A program made the translations under genes and the position numbers. Under the pieces are notes generated by a model. The model was not told the origin of the DNA, did no database searches, and worked only from the letters and a program-made list of their open reading frames with translations. This document shows, in pieces, positions 5,905 through 15,128 of a stretch of 33,410 nucleotides of DNA. The DNA is from an uncultured Alphaproteobacteria bacterium (GTDB lineage Bacteria > Pseudomonadota > Alphaproteobacteria > HIMB59 > GCA-002718135): NCBI GenBank assembly GCA_902561355.1, contig CACEPG010000014.1:1-33410 (forward strand), given 5' to 3'. Numbering within the stretch: position 1 is the stretch's first letter; each line of letters begins with the position of its first letter.

Positions 5905-6369
5905 ATGTTTGAAAAGAATAAAAGCAAAAGTCCTGATGGAAGCAATAGTGATGTCTTTAGACCTATGAAGGGTTCTGCCAAAGTAATTATTGGTAATGGA
6001 GTAAAGTTAAAAGGAGAAATTACTCAAGCTGATGAGGTTCAGATAGACGGCGAAGCTGATGTAACTATGAAGACTGATAATTTAATTGTAGGTGCTACAG
6101 GAAATTGCAAAGGTAATGTAGAAACTCACAATGCAGATGTATGGGGGGTTTTTGATGGTGATATTAAAGCTTCAGGAACACTAACTGTTCAAGAAGCTGG
6201 CAATGTATCTGGTACTGTAGAATATCAATCTTTACAAATTAAATTAGGTGGTAAAATTAGTGGTGATGTTAAATTATCTGATAAAATAAAACCAATTAAA
6301 CAAGAAATTAAAGAAGATGGAGATTCTTCAGTTAAATCACTTCAAGATTCAATAAGTAAAAATAAATAA
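5905..6369 (+). CDS. Bactofilin (polymer-forming cytoskeletal protein)
   Basis: This 154-aa protein has the bactofilin layout: a short polar N-terminus (1-22), a central repetitive beta-helix core (about 25-125) and a charged Lys/Glu-rich tail. In the core, Gly and hydrophobic residues recur roughly every six residues (VIIGNGVKLKGEI, VQIDGEADV, LIVGATGNCKGNV). Bactofilins self-assemble without nucleotides into filaments at the membrane and help set cell shape or polar organisation. It ends 4 bp from the convergent racemase-like gene. No M23 peptidase neighbour, a common partner elsewhere, is present. Confidence 0.9.
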   Translation: MFEKNKSKSPDGSNSDVFRPMKGSAKVIIGNGVKLKGEITQADEVQIDGEADVTMKTDNLIVGATGNCKGNVETHNADVWGVFDGDIKASGTLTVQEAGNVSGTVEYQSLQIKLGGKISGDVKLSDKIKPIKQEIKEDGDSSVKSLQDSISKNK

Positions 6370-6373
6370 TTAA

Positions 6374-7165
6374 TTAGAGTTCAGTAAATAGTCTTCCAAG
6401 TTTAGGTATTTTGTCATTTATGCCTGCAAGACGTAAGCAATCCCAAAGCATTGCTTGATTACTTGCAATAACAGGTTTCCCTATAGCATCTTCGATTTGA
6501 TTAATAACATCCATAGTTCTTAGAGCACCGCAACTCATTAAAAAACCATTTGATTCTGGATGATCAACAGCCTTGGCAAATTCGACCAAGTATTCAGGAG
6601 TTACTCGTATCATATCTTTATCATAGTCTAAGTTCATTCCTTGAAAGTTTAGTATTTCAAAACCATTTTGTACAAAATAGTTTGCCATTTCTGTATTTAA
6701 TTCATCTACATAAGGTGTTCCTACCGATAATTTTTTTATCCCCATTTTGTTTAATGCTTTTCTTACACCAGATATAAGAGTTGTTGCTTTGGAGTCAGGA
6801 TGCGCTTTTATTAATTCTTTCATTGAAACATCTTCTCCAACTGCTACAGCACCTGAAGTACATGCAAAACAAATTACATCTAATTTATCATCTGGTAAAA
6901 TGCGTTTAGCAGTTTCTGCTAATGTATCTTTACATTTTGCTAGAGCAGATGTTGATATTTCATGAGGCATAATTGCACGAGAAAAATACATACCCACATC
7001 TTTAGGTGCCCAATTAAGCATATCTTTTTCTATTGTTTGCTCATTTGGAATAAGTACAAATCCAATTTTACCACGCGCATTACGCCCAGCATCAAATTGA
7101 ACATTCCATTTTTCTGATTTTACTTGATTATTTAACAAAGAGTCCTCAAAATTTTTTTTCAACAT
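6374..7165 (-). CDS. Asp/Glu racemase superfamily protein, maleate isomerase / arylmalonate decarboxylase-like
   Basis: This 263-aa protein has the two-cysteine pattern of the superfamily. Cys of CFACTSGAVAVG (about 117-128) and Cys of LMSCGALRT (about 208-216) lie in the two pseudo-symmetric halves. The N-terminal GKIGFVLIPNEQTIEKD segment and length fit maleate cis-trans isomerase or arylmalonate decarboxylase relatives rather than glutamate racemase (MurI). It is last in the minus-strand run and 65 bp downstream of the isomerase-like gene, a wider gap than elsewhere in the run. Substrate is unknown, but a small dicarboxylate would fit the neighbouring malate synthase. Confidence 0.8.
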   Translation of the reverse strand: MLKKNFEDSLLNNQVKSEKWNVQFDAGRNARGKIGFVLIPNEQTIEKDMLNWAPKDVGMYFSRAIMPHEISTSALAKCKDTLAETAKRILPDDKLDVICFACTSGAVAVGEDVSMKELIKAHPDSKATTLISGVRKALNKMGIKKLSVGTPYVDELNTEMANYFVQNGFEILNFQGMNLDYDKDMIRVTPEYLVEFAKAVDHPESNGFLMSCGALRTMDVINQIEDAIGKPVIASNQAMLWDCLRLAGINDKIPKLGRLFTEL

Positions 7166-7230
7166 CTAGATAAGCTCCAAAAAAAAATGATATGAACTTT
7201 TTGTAACATATCTTTTGATAAAAGGAATAG

Positions 7231-8145
7231 CTATTTAATGTAAGATTCTAAGTTCTTCTTAGCTAATAGAAAACCCTTTTTAATAAGTGCTTCTGTGTCT
7301 TCAAAATTTCTATCTTCATGTTCGATTATAACTGGTCCTTCGTATCCAACTTGATTTAGTTCAGAAAAAAATGATGACCAATTTACATCACCAAGACCAG
7401 GCATTTTTGGAATTTGCCATCCCATACCTTTTGATAAAATTCCAAATTCATACAAACCTTCTTCATTAATTGTTAAATCTTTTGCATGTACATGTTTTAT
7501 ATATGGTCCAAATTCTCTAATAAATTTAACTTGATCAATCATTTGAAGTATAAGGTGACTCGGATCAAAATTCATTCCAACTGATCCATCCCATTCTTCT
7601 ATAATACGTCTCCAAATGTTAGGAGAATAAGCAATATTGTTTCCTCCTGGCCATTCATCATAACTAAAAATCATTGGACAGTTTTCAAAAGCTAATTGGA
7701 TGCCTTCATTTTGAGCAAACTTAATAAATTCAGGCCATATTTTTTGTGCTCTCTCCCAATTTTCATCAATATTTAATTCTTTATCACCTCCACAGAACGT
7801 ATTAACTATTTTAACATTCATCATTTTCGCACAATTCACAATCTTTTTTAAGTGATTGAAAATTTCTTCCCGATGATTTGCATCTGAGTGAAGAGGATTT
7901 GGATAATAACCTAAGCCAGAAATAAATAATTTTTTTTCTGCTAAAGATCCCATAATTTCATCAGCTTGATCTTGTGAAATATTAGCAACATCAATATGAG
8001 CAGTTCCAGCATAACGTCTTTTTTCCCCAATAGCTTTTGGCCAGCAAGCAATTTCTAAAGAGCTGAATTCATTTGCGCTAGCCCATTCGGCTACTTCTTT
8101 TAATTCTTTATTTTCGAAAGGTGCAGTTAAGATACCCAGTTTCAT
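7231..8145 (-). CDS. Sugar phosphate isomerase/epimerase-like TIM-barrel protein (AP endonuclease 2 fold)
   Basis: This 304-aa protein is a Xyl-isomerase-like TIM barrel of the IolE/IolH type. It starts with MKLGILTAPF and FSSLEIACWP. Later come VNTFCGG, an LAFENCP segment (Glu metal ligand), GMNFDPSHL (Asp/His ligands), IKHVHAKD (His) and VIIEHED (Glu). These metal-binding positions are all present, so it should be an active divalent-metal isomerase or epimerase. It lies 6 bp after the TauD gene, in the same run. The exact substrate cannot be told, as members act on inositol derivatives, ketoses and hydroxypyruvate. Confidence 0.8.
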   Translation of the reverse strand: MKLGILTAPFENKELKEVAEWASANEFSSLEIACWPKAIGEKRRYAGTAHIDVANISQDQADEIMGSLAEKKLFISGLGYYPNPLHSDANHREEIFNHLKKIVNCAKMMNVKIVNTFCGGDKELNIDENWERAQKIWPEFIKFAQNEGIQLAFENCPMIFSYDEWPGGNNIAYSPNIWRRIIEEWDGSVGMNFDPSHLILQMIDQVKFIREFGPYIKHVHAKDLTINEEGLYEFGILSKGMGWQIPKMPGLGDVNWSSFFSELNQVGYEGPVIIEHEDRNFEDTEALIKKGFLLAKKNLESYIK

Positions 8146-8151
8146 ATTTAT

Positions 8152-8997
8152 TTATAATTTTTCTCTTTTATCATTTAATATTGTAACCCTGTGCATCTTG
8201 CGTTCATAAGGCATATAATCTCCTAAAGCATAATGCATAGTGCATCTATTATCCCAAATCGCAATTGTATTTTCTGTCCATTTGAAACGTACTTGAAACT
8301 CAGGTTTATTCATCAAATTAAAAAGATAAGATAAAAGATTTTGAGAATCAGAAGCATTTAACCCAACAATATGATTTGTAAAACCAGGGTTAATATACAG
8401 TAGTTTTTTTTTGGTAATTGGATGAACTTTTATTATTGGATGAATTGAGCTACCAAATTTATTAAATCCTTTATTTAGTTTAGCAGCTTCTCCTAAAGGC
8501 TCATTTTTAGTAAATGTGTTACGAAAATCTCCCATATCATGTACAGCATTTAATTTTTCTAAATAAATTTGAATATCATTTGGAAGAGCTTCATATATTG
8601 ATGTTAAACAGGACCAAAGAGTATCTCCTCCTACCGGTGGTATAGTTTGACTATACAATATAGAAGCAAAAGGAGGGTTGGGTCTAAAAGTAACATCAGT
8701 ATGCCATACATCAGTATCAGGGGGATTTTTTTTATTATTTTCTAATAAAACGATTTCAGGATAGTTTTGGACGTTTGGATAAACTGGATGAGGTGGTTCT
8801 ATCTCACCTAAGCTTTTTGCAAATTTTATGTGAGTTTCAGGACTCATTTTTTTATTTCGGAAAAAAATTACTTTATTTTCAATTAATAAATTATAAATTT
8901 TATCAGAATTAAGATCTGTTAATGTTTCACTAAAATCTAAACCAACAATTTCCGCACCTATTTTGGGTGTAAGCTTATTAACAGTGATTTGATTCAT
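8152..8997 (-). CDS. tauD: TauD/TfdA-family Fe(II)/2-oxoglutarate dioxygenase, probable taurine dioxygenase
   Basis: This 281-aa enzyme carries the 2-His-1-Asp iron triad as His99-x-Asp101 (WHTDVTF) and His255, with Arg266 for 2-oxoglutarate. Its numbering coincides with E. coli TauD. The residues that hold the taurine sulfonate there are also present: His70 and Tyr73 in HPVYP, and Arg270. One active-site position differs (Thr95 where E. coli has Asn). TauD releases sulfite and aminoacetaldehyde. The neighbouring aldehyde dehydrogenase, 21 bp upstream in the same operon, would fit such a product. Other alkylsulfonates or related acids remain possible, as this family has many side branches. 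No TauABC transporter is in the window. Confidence 0.82.
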   Translation of the reverse strand: MNQITVNKLTPKIGAEIVGLDFSETLTDLNSDKIYNLLIENKVIFFRNKKMSPETHIKFAKSLGEIEPPHPVYPNVQNYPEIVLLENNKKNPPDTDVWHTDVTFRPNPPFASILYSQTIPPVGGDTLWSCLTSIYEALPNDIQIYLEKLNAVHDMGDFRNTFTKNEPLGEAAKLNKGFNKFGSSIHPIIKVHPITKKKLLYINPGFTNHIVGLNASDSQNLLSYLFNLMNKPEFQVRFKWTENTIAIWDNRCTMHYALGDYMPYERKMHRVTILNDKREKL

Positions 8998-9018
8998 TTA
9001 TTATTAAAACAATTAATC

Positions 9019-10455
9019 TTATTTCCAACCACTTATAGATTTAACTTCCAAAAAATCCTCTATTCCCCAAGTTCCTCCTTCACGACCGTTGCCAGATTGT
9101 TTGTAACCACCAAAAGGGGATCCTTCTGCAAATCCTACACCATTAATCTCTACCATTCCAGAACGAAGTTGTCTTGCAACACGTTGTGCCTTATCCATAT
9201 CTTTTGTTTGAATATAGTTTGTTAAACCATAAGATGTATCATTGGAAATACTAATAGCTTCTTCTTCTGATTCAAAAGGTATAATTGAAACAACAGGTCC
9301 AAAAATCTCTTCTCTAGCTATTGTCATTTTGTTATTTACATCAGAAAAAACAGTTGGTTTAACAAAATAACCTTTAGTCAAACTTGAAGGTCTATCAAGA
9401 CCTCCGGCAATAAGATTAGCACCTTCTTCTATGCCTTTTTTAATTAAATTTTGTATTTTGTCATATTGAATTTTAGATACTACTGGACCAATATGCTTTC
9501 CATTTTTTTCTGATATATCTACACTTGTATTATTTGCAACTTCAACTGCTTCATTGATTGCTTTTTCATATATTGATTTTTCAACTAAAAGTCTTGTGGG
9601 CGCATTACAACTTTGTCCTGAATTATTAAATACTCGTCTTACCCCACGTTTAACGGATTTTTCATCTGCATCAGCAAAAACTATATTAGCACCTTTGCCA
9701 CCTAATTCTAATGAAACTCTCTTAATTGAATCTGCAGCATTTTTTGTTATTAATTTTCCTGCTCTAGTAGAACCAGTAAAAGAAATCATATCAATGCCAG
9801 GGTGAATAGATAATTGAGTGCCTACACCAGGTCCATCACCATTAATTAAATTAAATACTCCTTTTGGAAAACCTGACTCATGTATCATTTCAGCAAAAAG
9901 CATTCCTGACAAAGGAGCTATCTCTGACGGCTTAAGTATCATTGTACATCCCGCAGCAAAAGCAGGCAAAACTTTTAGTGCTATTTGATTAATTGGCCAA
10001 TTCCAAGGAGTAATTAAGCCACAAACACCAATTGGTTCCCGTGAGATATAATTGCCTACATTTTCATCATAGTAATTTTCAAAATTAAATTCTTCAAATT
10101 TTTTTATAAAAGTCTCAATATGCTCTTCACCAGATTTACTTTGTTCATTTGTTGCCCAGTCGATTGGAGCACCCATTTCTACTGAAATAGCTGCCGCCAT
10201 TTCATCAGAGCGTTTAATATAAATTTTTAAAAGATTATTTAATAAGTTTAATTTTTTTTCTTTGGGTGTATGCCACCAAGATAAAAATGAATCTCTAGCC
10301 GCTTTTACTGCAGCATCTGTGTCAGCTTGTGATCCTAGTGATATGATAGCACAAACTTCTTCATTAGAAGGATTAATAACTTCAAAATCATTTTGATTTA
10401 CTGGGGCAATCCATTCACCATTAATGTAAAATTCTTTTTTTGATTCAATTTTCAT
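9019..10455 (-). CDS. NAD(P)-dependent aldehyde dehydrogenase
   Basis: This 478-aa protein covers the full ALDH superfamily length. Its catalytic residues are intact: Asn152 in TPWNWP, Glu250 in LELGGKGAN and nucleophile Cys283 in NNSGQSCNAPTR. The nucleotide-binding FTGSTRAGK motif is at about 226-234. The C-terminal EIFGPVVSI and SPFGGYKQSGNGREGG motifs are present. It oxidises an aldehyde to the acid in the cytoplasm. It lies 15 bp after malate synthase G and just before the TauD-type gene, so its aldehyde is probably the dioxygenase product. The exact substrate class cannot be read from these motifs. Confidence 0.9.
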   Translation of the reverse strand: MKIESKKEFYINGEWIAPVNQNDFEVINPSNEEVCAIISLGSQADTDAAVKAARDSFLSWWHTPKEKKLNLLNNLLKIYIKRSDEMAAAISVEMGAPIDWATNEQSKSGEEHIETFIKKFEEFNFENYYDENVGNYISREPIGVCGLITPWNWPINQIALKVLPAFAAGCTMILKPSEIAPLSGMLFAEMIHESGFPKGVFNLINGDGPGVGTQLSIHPGIDMISFTGSTRAGKLITKNAADSIKRVSLELGGKGANIVFADADEKSVKRGVRRVFNNSGQSCNAPTRLLVEKSIYEKAINEAVEVANNTSVDISEKNGKHIGPVVSKIQYDKIQNLIKKGIEEGANLIAGGLDRPSSLTKGYFVKPTVFSDVNNKMTIAREEIFGPVVSIIPFESEEEAISISNDTSYGLTNYIQTKDMDKAQRVARQLRSGMVEINGVGFAEGSPFGGYKQSGNGREGGTWGIEDFLEVKSISGWK

Positions 10456-10470
10456 ATCAGATTTAATAAA

Positions 10471-12627
10471 CTATTTATTTTTTGATTTAAATTCTAATCG
10501 TCGTTTATGTAATATAGGCTCTGTATAACCTGAAGGTTGATTAGCGCCTTCAAAAACAAGTTCCTTTGCAGCTTGAAAAGCAATTGAGTTATAATTGGGT
10601 GACATCTTAATATAGTTTGAATCCTCTTTATTTTGTTGATCCACTACTATTGCCATTTTTTTTAATGCATTTAATGCCTGTTCTTTTGTTATTAAACCAT
10701 TTTCAATCCAGTTAGTTATAGCTTGTGAGGAAATTCTACAAGTTGCTCTGTCTTCCATTAATCCAATATTATTTATATCAGGTACTTTTGAACAACCAAT
10801 ACCTTGATCTATCCACCGAACTACATAGCCTAAAATTCCTTGAGCATTATTTTCAATTTCTGCATTAATTTCCTCTTGAGATAAATTTTGTCGATCCAAA
10901 ATTGGTACAGAAAGAAGGTCATTTAATTTAGCTTTATTTCTATTCTTAATTATATTGTTTTGAACATCTAAAACATTAATTTGATGGTAGTGCATTGCAT
11001 GTAATGTTGCTGCAGTTGGACTTGGTACCCAAGCACAATTGGCTCCAGATTTAGGATGTGATATTTTTTGATCTACCATCTCAGCCATTAAATCTGGCAT
11101 TGCCCACATACCTTTTCCAATTTGTGCTTTTCCCTGAAGTCCACATTCTAAACCAATATCAACATTTCTATCTTCATATGATTTTATCCAAGTAGCATTT
11201 TTCATATCAGCTTTTCTAATAAAATTTCCAGCTAACATTGATGTATGAATTTCATCTCCAGTTCTGTCTAAAAAACCTGTGTTTATAAAAGCGATTCTAG
11301 ACTTAGCTTCTCGAATGCATTCTTTCAAATTAACACTAGTTCGTCTTTCTTCGTCCATAATACCGATTTTAATTGTATTCATTGGAAGTGATAACATTAC
11401 TTCTATTTTTTCAAAAAGTTTTACAGTAAATGCAACTTCTTCCGGACCGTGCATTTTTGGTTTTACGATATAAATCGAATTGTAAAGAGAGTTTTTATTG
11501 TCTAGTTTTTTAAGATCATGTATAGCAATTAGTGAGGTAATTACCCCATCCATTATACCTTCACCAATTTCTTCATTTTGATTATCTAGAATTGCTGGAG
11601 TTGTCATCAAGTGTCCAACATTTCTAATTAACATGAGAGATCTACCTTTAAGAATTTTATTTTCCCCACTTAAAGTCTTAATAGTTATATTTTCATTTAA
11701 TACCCTTTTTATTTTTTTTTCATTTTTAGTAAAAGTAGATTCTAAATCTCCTTTCATCAATCCTAACCAATTTCTATATGCAGTCACTTTATCATCAGCA
11801 TCTACTGTTGCAACACTGTCTTCACAATCAAGTATAGTTGATATTGCTGATTCAAAAATAATATCAGAAATTCCAGCAGAATCTACTTTGCCAATAGCAT
11901 CTTTATTGTTGATTATTATTCTACAATGAAGATTATTTTTTACTAATATTAGTTCGCCAAGATTATTTTGAATATTTTTAGAAATTCCAACAATTTGATT
12001 TTCATTTTTAAAAACAGTTGAATCATTTGATAATAATTTAAATGTGATTTTATTATTTTCTAAATTTATGTTTTTTACCTGATCCCAATTAGAATTTTTT
12101 AATGGAGCAAAATTATCTAAATAGGATTTAGCATATTTAACTACGTCTTGACCTCTTTTCGGGTCATATTTTTTCAAATTTGGCAAACTTCCTAATACAT
12201 TAGTTCCATAGATTGCGTCATAAAAACTACCCCATCTTGCATTTACTGCATTAAGTGCGTAACGTGCATTAGTAATTGGAACAACCAATTGTGGACCACA
12301 AATATATGCTATTTCAGGATCAATGTTAGTAGTTTCAACTGTAAATTCAGCCCCTTCTTCTACGAGATATTCTATTTCAACTAAGAATTTTTTATAATTT
12401 TCAATATCAACTTCCTTGCCTTTATAACTTTTATTCCATTCATCAATTTTAATTTGAATATCTTTTCTTTTTTTAAGAAGTTTTTTATTGATTGGATTAA
12501 ATTCATCAACAATATTAGAAAAATTACTCCAAAAAATTTCCTTATCAAGATCTAGGCCTTGTAGAACCTCATTGTTAATAAATTCATATAAGTGAGTATT
12601 TATTTTTAAATTAAATTTATCAATCAT
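10471..12627 (-). CDS. glcB: Malate synthase G
   Basis: This 718-aa protein has the length and order of malate synthase G (isoform G, about 720 aa): LDCEDSVATVDADDK, the catalytic-arginine region GIMDEERRTSVNL, NTGFLDRTGDEIHTS and GANCAWVPSPTAATLHA. It condenses glyoxylate with acetyl-CoA to malate. In Pelagibacter the gene is reported under a glycine riboswitch. Here it follows sufE by only 11 bp, leaving no room for one, so it must depend on the upstream gal-suf transcript or an internal promoter. No isocitrate lyase is in the window. The glyoxylate may come from glycolate, glycine or a dioxygenase product. Confidence 0.95.
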   Translation of the reverse strand: MIDKFNLKINTHLYEFINNEVLQGLDLDKEIFWSNFSNIVDEFNPINKKLLKKRKDIQIKIDEWNKSYKGKEVDIENYKKFLVEIEYLVEEGAEFTVETTNIDPEIAYICGPQLVVPITNARYALNAVNARWGSFYDAIYGTNVLGSLPNLKKYDPKRGQDVVKYAKSYLDNFAPLKNSNWDQVKNINLENNKITFKLLSNDSTVFKNENQIVGISKNIQNNLGELILVKNNLHCRIIINNKDAIGKVDSAGISDIIFESAISTILDCEDSVATVDADDKVTAYRNWLGLMKGDLESTFTKNEKKIKRVLNENITIKTLSGENKILKGRSLMLIRNVGHLMTTPAILDNQNEEIGEGIMDGVITSLIAIHDLKKLDNKNSLYNSIYIVKPKMHGPEEVAFTVKLFEKIEVMLSLPMNTIKIGIMDEERRTSVNLKECIREAKSRIAFINTGFLDRTGDEIHTSMLAGNFIRKADMKNATWIKSYEDRNVDIGLECGLQGKAQIGKGMWAMPDLMAEMVDQKISHPKSGANCAWVPSPTAATLHAMHYHQINVLDVQNNIIKNRNKAKLNDLLSVPILDRQNLSQEEINAEIENNAQGILGYVVRWIDQGIGCSKVPDINNIGLMEDRATCRISSQAITNWIENGLITKEQALNALKKMAIVVDQQNKEDSNYIKMSPNYNSIAFQAAKELVFEGANQPSGYTEPILHKRRLEFKSKNK

Positions 12628-12638
12628 AAAAATTAATA

Positions 12639-13052
12639 TTAATTATATGAATTAGCATATTCTTTTATTTTTTTTAACATTGAATAGACACCATTTCTCC
12701 TTCCAGGAGTGAGTAAAGTATTTAGTTTTAAAGAGTCTAATAAATTTAAGTCTGAATTAGCAATTTCTTTAGTATCTCTATCACCATAAATGTCACATAA
12801 GATTGTTACCATTCCTTTAGAAATAAATGCATCAGAATCTGAATAAAAATTAATTTTATCATTTTTTTTATATGGTACTAACCATACTTTGGCTTGACAA
12901 CCTGAAACTAAAAATGAATCTTGTCTATATTCTTCTGGAAATTTTTTAGAATTTTTTGCTTGATCAAGTAAAAATTTATATTTTTCCATATCATCATCGA
13001 AAATTTCTAAACTATCTTTATAGTAATTAATTTTTTCTTCTATAGATGTCAT
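12639..13052 (-). CDS. sufE: SufE-type cysteine desulfuration protein
   Basis: This 137-aa protein matches SufE in length. Persulfide-carrying Cys52 lies in VSGCQAKVWL, and the C-terminal TPGRRNGVYSML motif is present. SufE accepts sulfur from SufS and stimulates it for Fe-S cluster building. It is coupled to galT by a 4-bp ATGA overlap and followed after 11 bp by glcB, away from any suf cluster. Such scattering of housekeeping genes into mixed operons is usual in streamlined genomes. Confidence 0.92.
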   Translation of the reverse strand: MTSIEEKINYYKDSLEIFDDDMEKYKFLLDQAKNSKKFPEEYRQDSFLVSGCQAKVWLVPYKKNDKINFYSDSDAFISKGMVTILCDIYGDRDTKEIANSDLNLLDSLKLNTLLTPGRRNGVYSMLKKIKEYANSYN

Positions 13053-14098
13053 TGCGTATGTTCTCTAAGTATTTTTGCAGAGTCTTCGGGTAGCACATCC
13101 ATAATAAAGACACCAGCCATTGATTCAGAACCAGCAAGAATTTTAGGCTTGTCTCCATGTCTTAAAGGAGGATAGAATTCTATATGAAAATGGAAATCAG
13201 GATCTTTGAATGTAGGAGCGGCATGCAAGCCCATTATATAGGGACATTTTCTGCCTATTAAAGAATCATATCCTTTAACAACTTTTTGAAGTGCTAATGA
13301 AAAAGATTTTTTTTCCTCAATATTTAATTCCCATGGCCCAGCAACTTGACGTTTCGGTATTATCCAAATTTCATATGCATATCTTGCAAAGGGAGGTACT
13401 GTGGCTATTACATTTTCATCTTGATATGTGTAATACTTATCTTCAAGACTACTCATCAAATTTAAAATAAAGTTTTCTTTTTTAAATGCCTCTAATTCTT
13501 TTTGGATTACAGGAGGTATAAAAGGGTAAGCATAAATTTGACCGTGTGGATGATGTAATGTTACTCCACATTCTTCACCTCTATTTTCAAAAGGCATAAC
13601 ATATTTAATATCATCCTTATTTAATAAAGCTTTATATCTGTCAATCCATGCGTTAAGTAAAAGTTCTACTCTATTTAAAGACATTTGTGCAATTGTGTCT
13701 AAATGTTTAGCTGAGTAAACAACTACCTCGCACTGACCATTAGAATTTTTTGTTTCAAGTTCATTAATAAATAAATTGTCGTTATGTGTGTTGAAACTAG
13801 CCCACCTATTTGGAAATATAGCTACTTCAAAATTTTTAAACGGAATTTCAGTTGGAAAATCTAATTCAGCACCTGGACACAAAGGGCAATATTCTTTTGG
13901 AGGAAATGCAGTTCTATTTTTTCTAGTTGGTGAATATGTAACCCATTCTTGTCTTGAAGGATTCCATCTCATATGAGGTTTTGAAGGATCAACAACTTCT
14001 AATTCTTTGGCTGGTGTTTCATTGTGTTCTTTATAACCATATAATAATAATTCTTTATTATCATTACGCTTAAAACTGCGTTTATAAATTTTGTTCAT
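13049..14098 (-). CDS. galT: Galactose-1-phosphate uridylyltransferase
   Basis: This 349-aa protein has Zn-ligand Cys71 and Cys74 in CPLCPG, the FPNRWASF substrate region and the catalytic His185 in HHPHGQ. It exchanges UMP between UDP-glucose and galactose-1-phosphate in the Leloir pathway. The start is taken at MNKIYKR (14098). An ATG at 14131 is in frame, but it would lengthen the overlap with galE from 17 to 50 bp and adds residues not expected in the family. The galE overlap and the ATGA link to sufE show tight coupling. Confidence 0.92.
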   Translation of the reverse strand: MNKIYKRSFKRNDNKELLLYGYKEHNETPAKELEVVDPSKPHMRWNPSRQEWVTYSPTRKNRTAFPPKEYCPLCPGAELDFPTEIPFKNFEVAIFPNRWASFNTHNDNLFINELETKNSNGQCEVVVYSAKHLDTIAQMSLNRVELLLNAWIDRYKALLNKDDIKYVMPFENRGEECGVTLHHPHGQIYAYPFIPPVIQKELEAFKKENFILNLMSSLEDKYYTYQDENVIATVPPFARYAYEIWIIPKRQVAGPWELNIEEKKSFSLALQKVVKGYDSLIGRKCPYIMGLHAAPTFKDPDFHFHIEFYPPLRHGDKPKILAGSESMAGVFIMDVLPEDSAKILREHTQ

Positions 14099-15065
14099 AT
14101 AATTTTTTTTCCCAGCTAATTGATGATTCAAGTATTAGTGATAAATTATTAAATTTAGGTTTATAATTAATATATTTAGAAATTTTTTCAATGTTGGATA
14201 CTAATTCTTCCGCATCACCAATTCTTCTATTAGCATATTCAAATCTAATTTTATTCCCCGTTAACTTATTTCCTTCATCAATTACCTCTTTAACTGAATA
14301 ACCTCTTCCATAACCACAATTAAAAATATTAGATTCTTTTATTGTAAGTAAATATTTTGCAACTTCCAAATGAATATTAGCTAAATCACTAACATGAATG
14401 TAATCTCTAACTGCTGTTCCATCTTTAGTATTATAATCATTACCAAAAATGAAAATTTTTTCTTTTTTCCCAACAGCTACCTCACTGAGTATTTTAATAA
14501 GGTGAGTTGGTTCTTTTGAAATTAATCCAGTTCTTAACTTTTGATCAGCACCAGCGACATTAAAGTAACGAAGAATTGTGTATTGAAATTTATCTTGATT
14601 ATTAATCAAAAAATTTTCTGTTTTTAATTTTGATTCGCCGTAAGGATTAAGAGGTTTTAGAATTTCTTCCTCAACTATACTTTTCTGATTTGATGGATTG
14701 CCATATACTGCCGCAGTTGATGAAAAAATAATGTTTCTCAAACCGTTTTCATAACATGTCTCAAATAATGCTATTGAATTATTTGTATTATTAAAAAAAT
14801 ATTTTTCTGGATTATTTACTGACTCTTCTACCTTAATTGATCCAGCAAAATGCATAAGTACATCGAATTTTTCTAATTTTAATAAATTTGATAATTTTTC
14901 TTTATTATTAATATTACAATTAATTAGTTTTATGTTGCTAGGTATTAACTTTTGATGACCAGTTGATAAATCATCAATAACAGTAACATTGTGGCCATTT
15001 TCAAGAATTGCTAGAATTACATGGCTTCCAATATATCCTGCACCTCCGGTTAATAGTATGTTCAT
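14082..15065 (-). CDS. galE: UDP-glucose 4-epimerase
   Basis: This 327-aa extended short-chain dehydrogenase has an N-terminal NAD-binding TGGAGYIGSH motif (6-15), IDDLSTGH, catalytic Ser/Thr in FSSTAAVYG (114-122) and Tyr142-x3-Lys146. The LRYFNVAGA and RDYIHVSDLA segments are standard for GalE. The start is set at MNILLTGG (15065), since the eight codons upstream are not family-like and the glycine motif normally sits at the very N-terminus. It is first in the eight-gene minus-strand run and faces the OGT-like gene across 63 bp, so a divergent promoter is likely there. It supplies UDP-galactose for surface glycans. Confidence 0.93.
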   Translation of the reverse strand: MNILLTGGAGYIGSHVILAILENGHNVTVIDDLSTGHQKLIPSNIKLINCNINNKEKLSNLLKLEKFDVLMHFAGSIKVEESVNNPEKYFFNNTNNSIALFETCYENGLRNIIFSSTAAVYGNPSNQKSIVEEEILKPLNPYGESKLKTENFLINNQDKFQYTILRYFNVAGADQKLRTGLISKEPTHLIKILSEVAVGKKEKIFIFGNDYNTKDGTAVRDYIHVSDLANIHLEVAKYLLTIKESNIFNCGYGRGYSVKEVIDEGNKLTGNKIRFEYANRRIGDAEELVSNIEKISKYINYKPKFNNLSLILESSISWEKKLYEQNL

Positions 15066-15128
15066 CAGATTATGGCTTATTATTATCAAATTTTTACTTA
15101 TTTGATATAGATATTCTAAAAATTAAAC

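Noticed and set aside
6550-6965. Plus-strand frames opposite the racemase-like gene
   Set aside because: They are antisense shadows of a gene with clear family motifs.
12628-12638. Glycine riboswitch before malate synthase G
   Set aside because: Only 11 bp separate glcB from sufE, too short for any aptamer.
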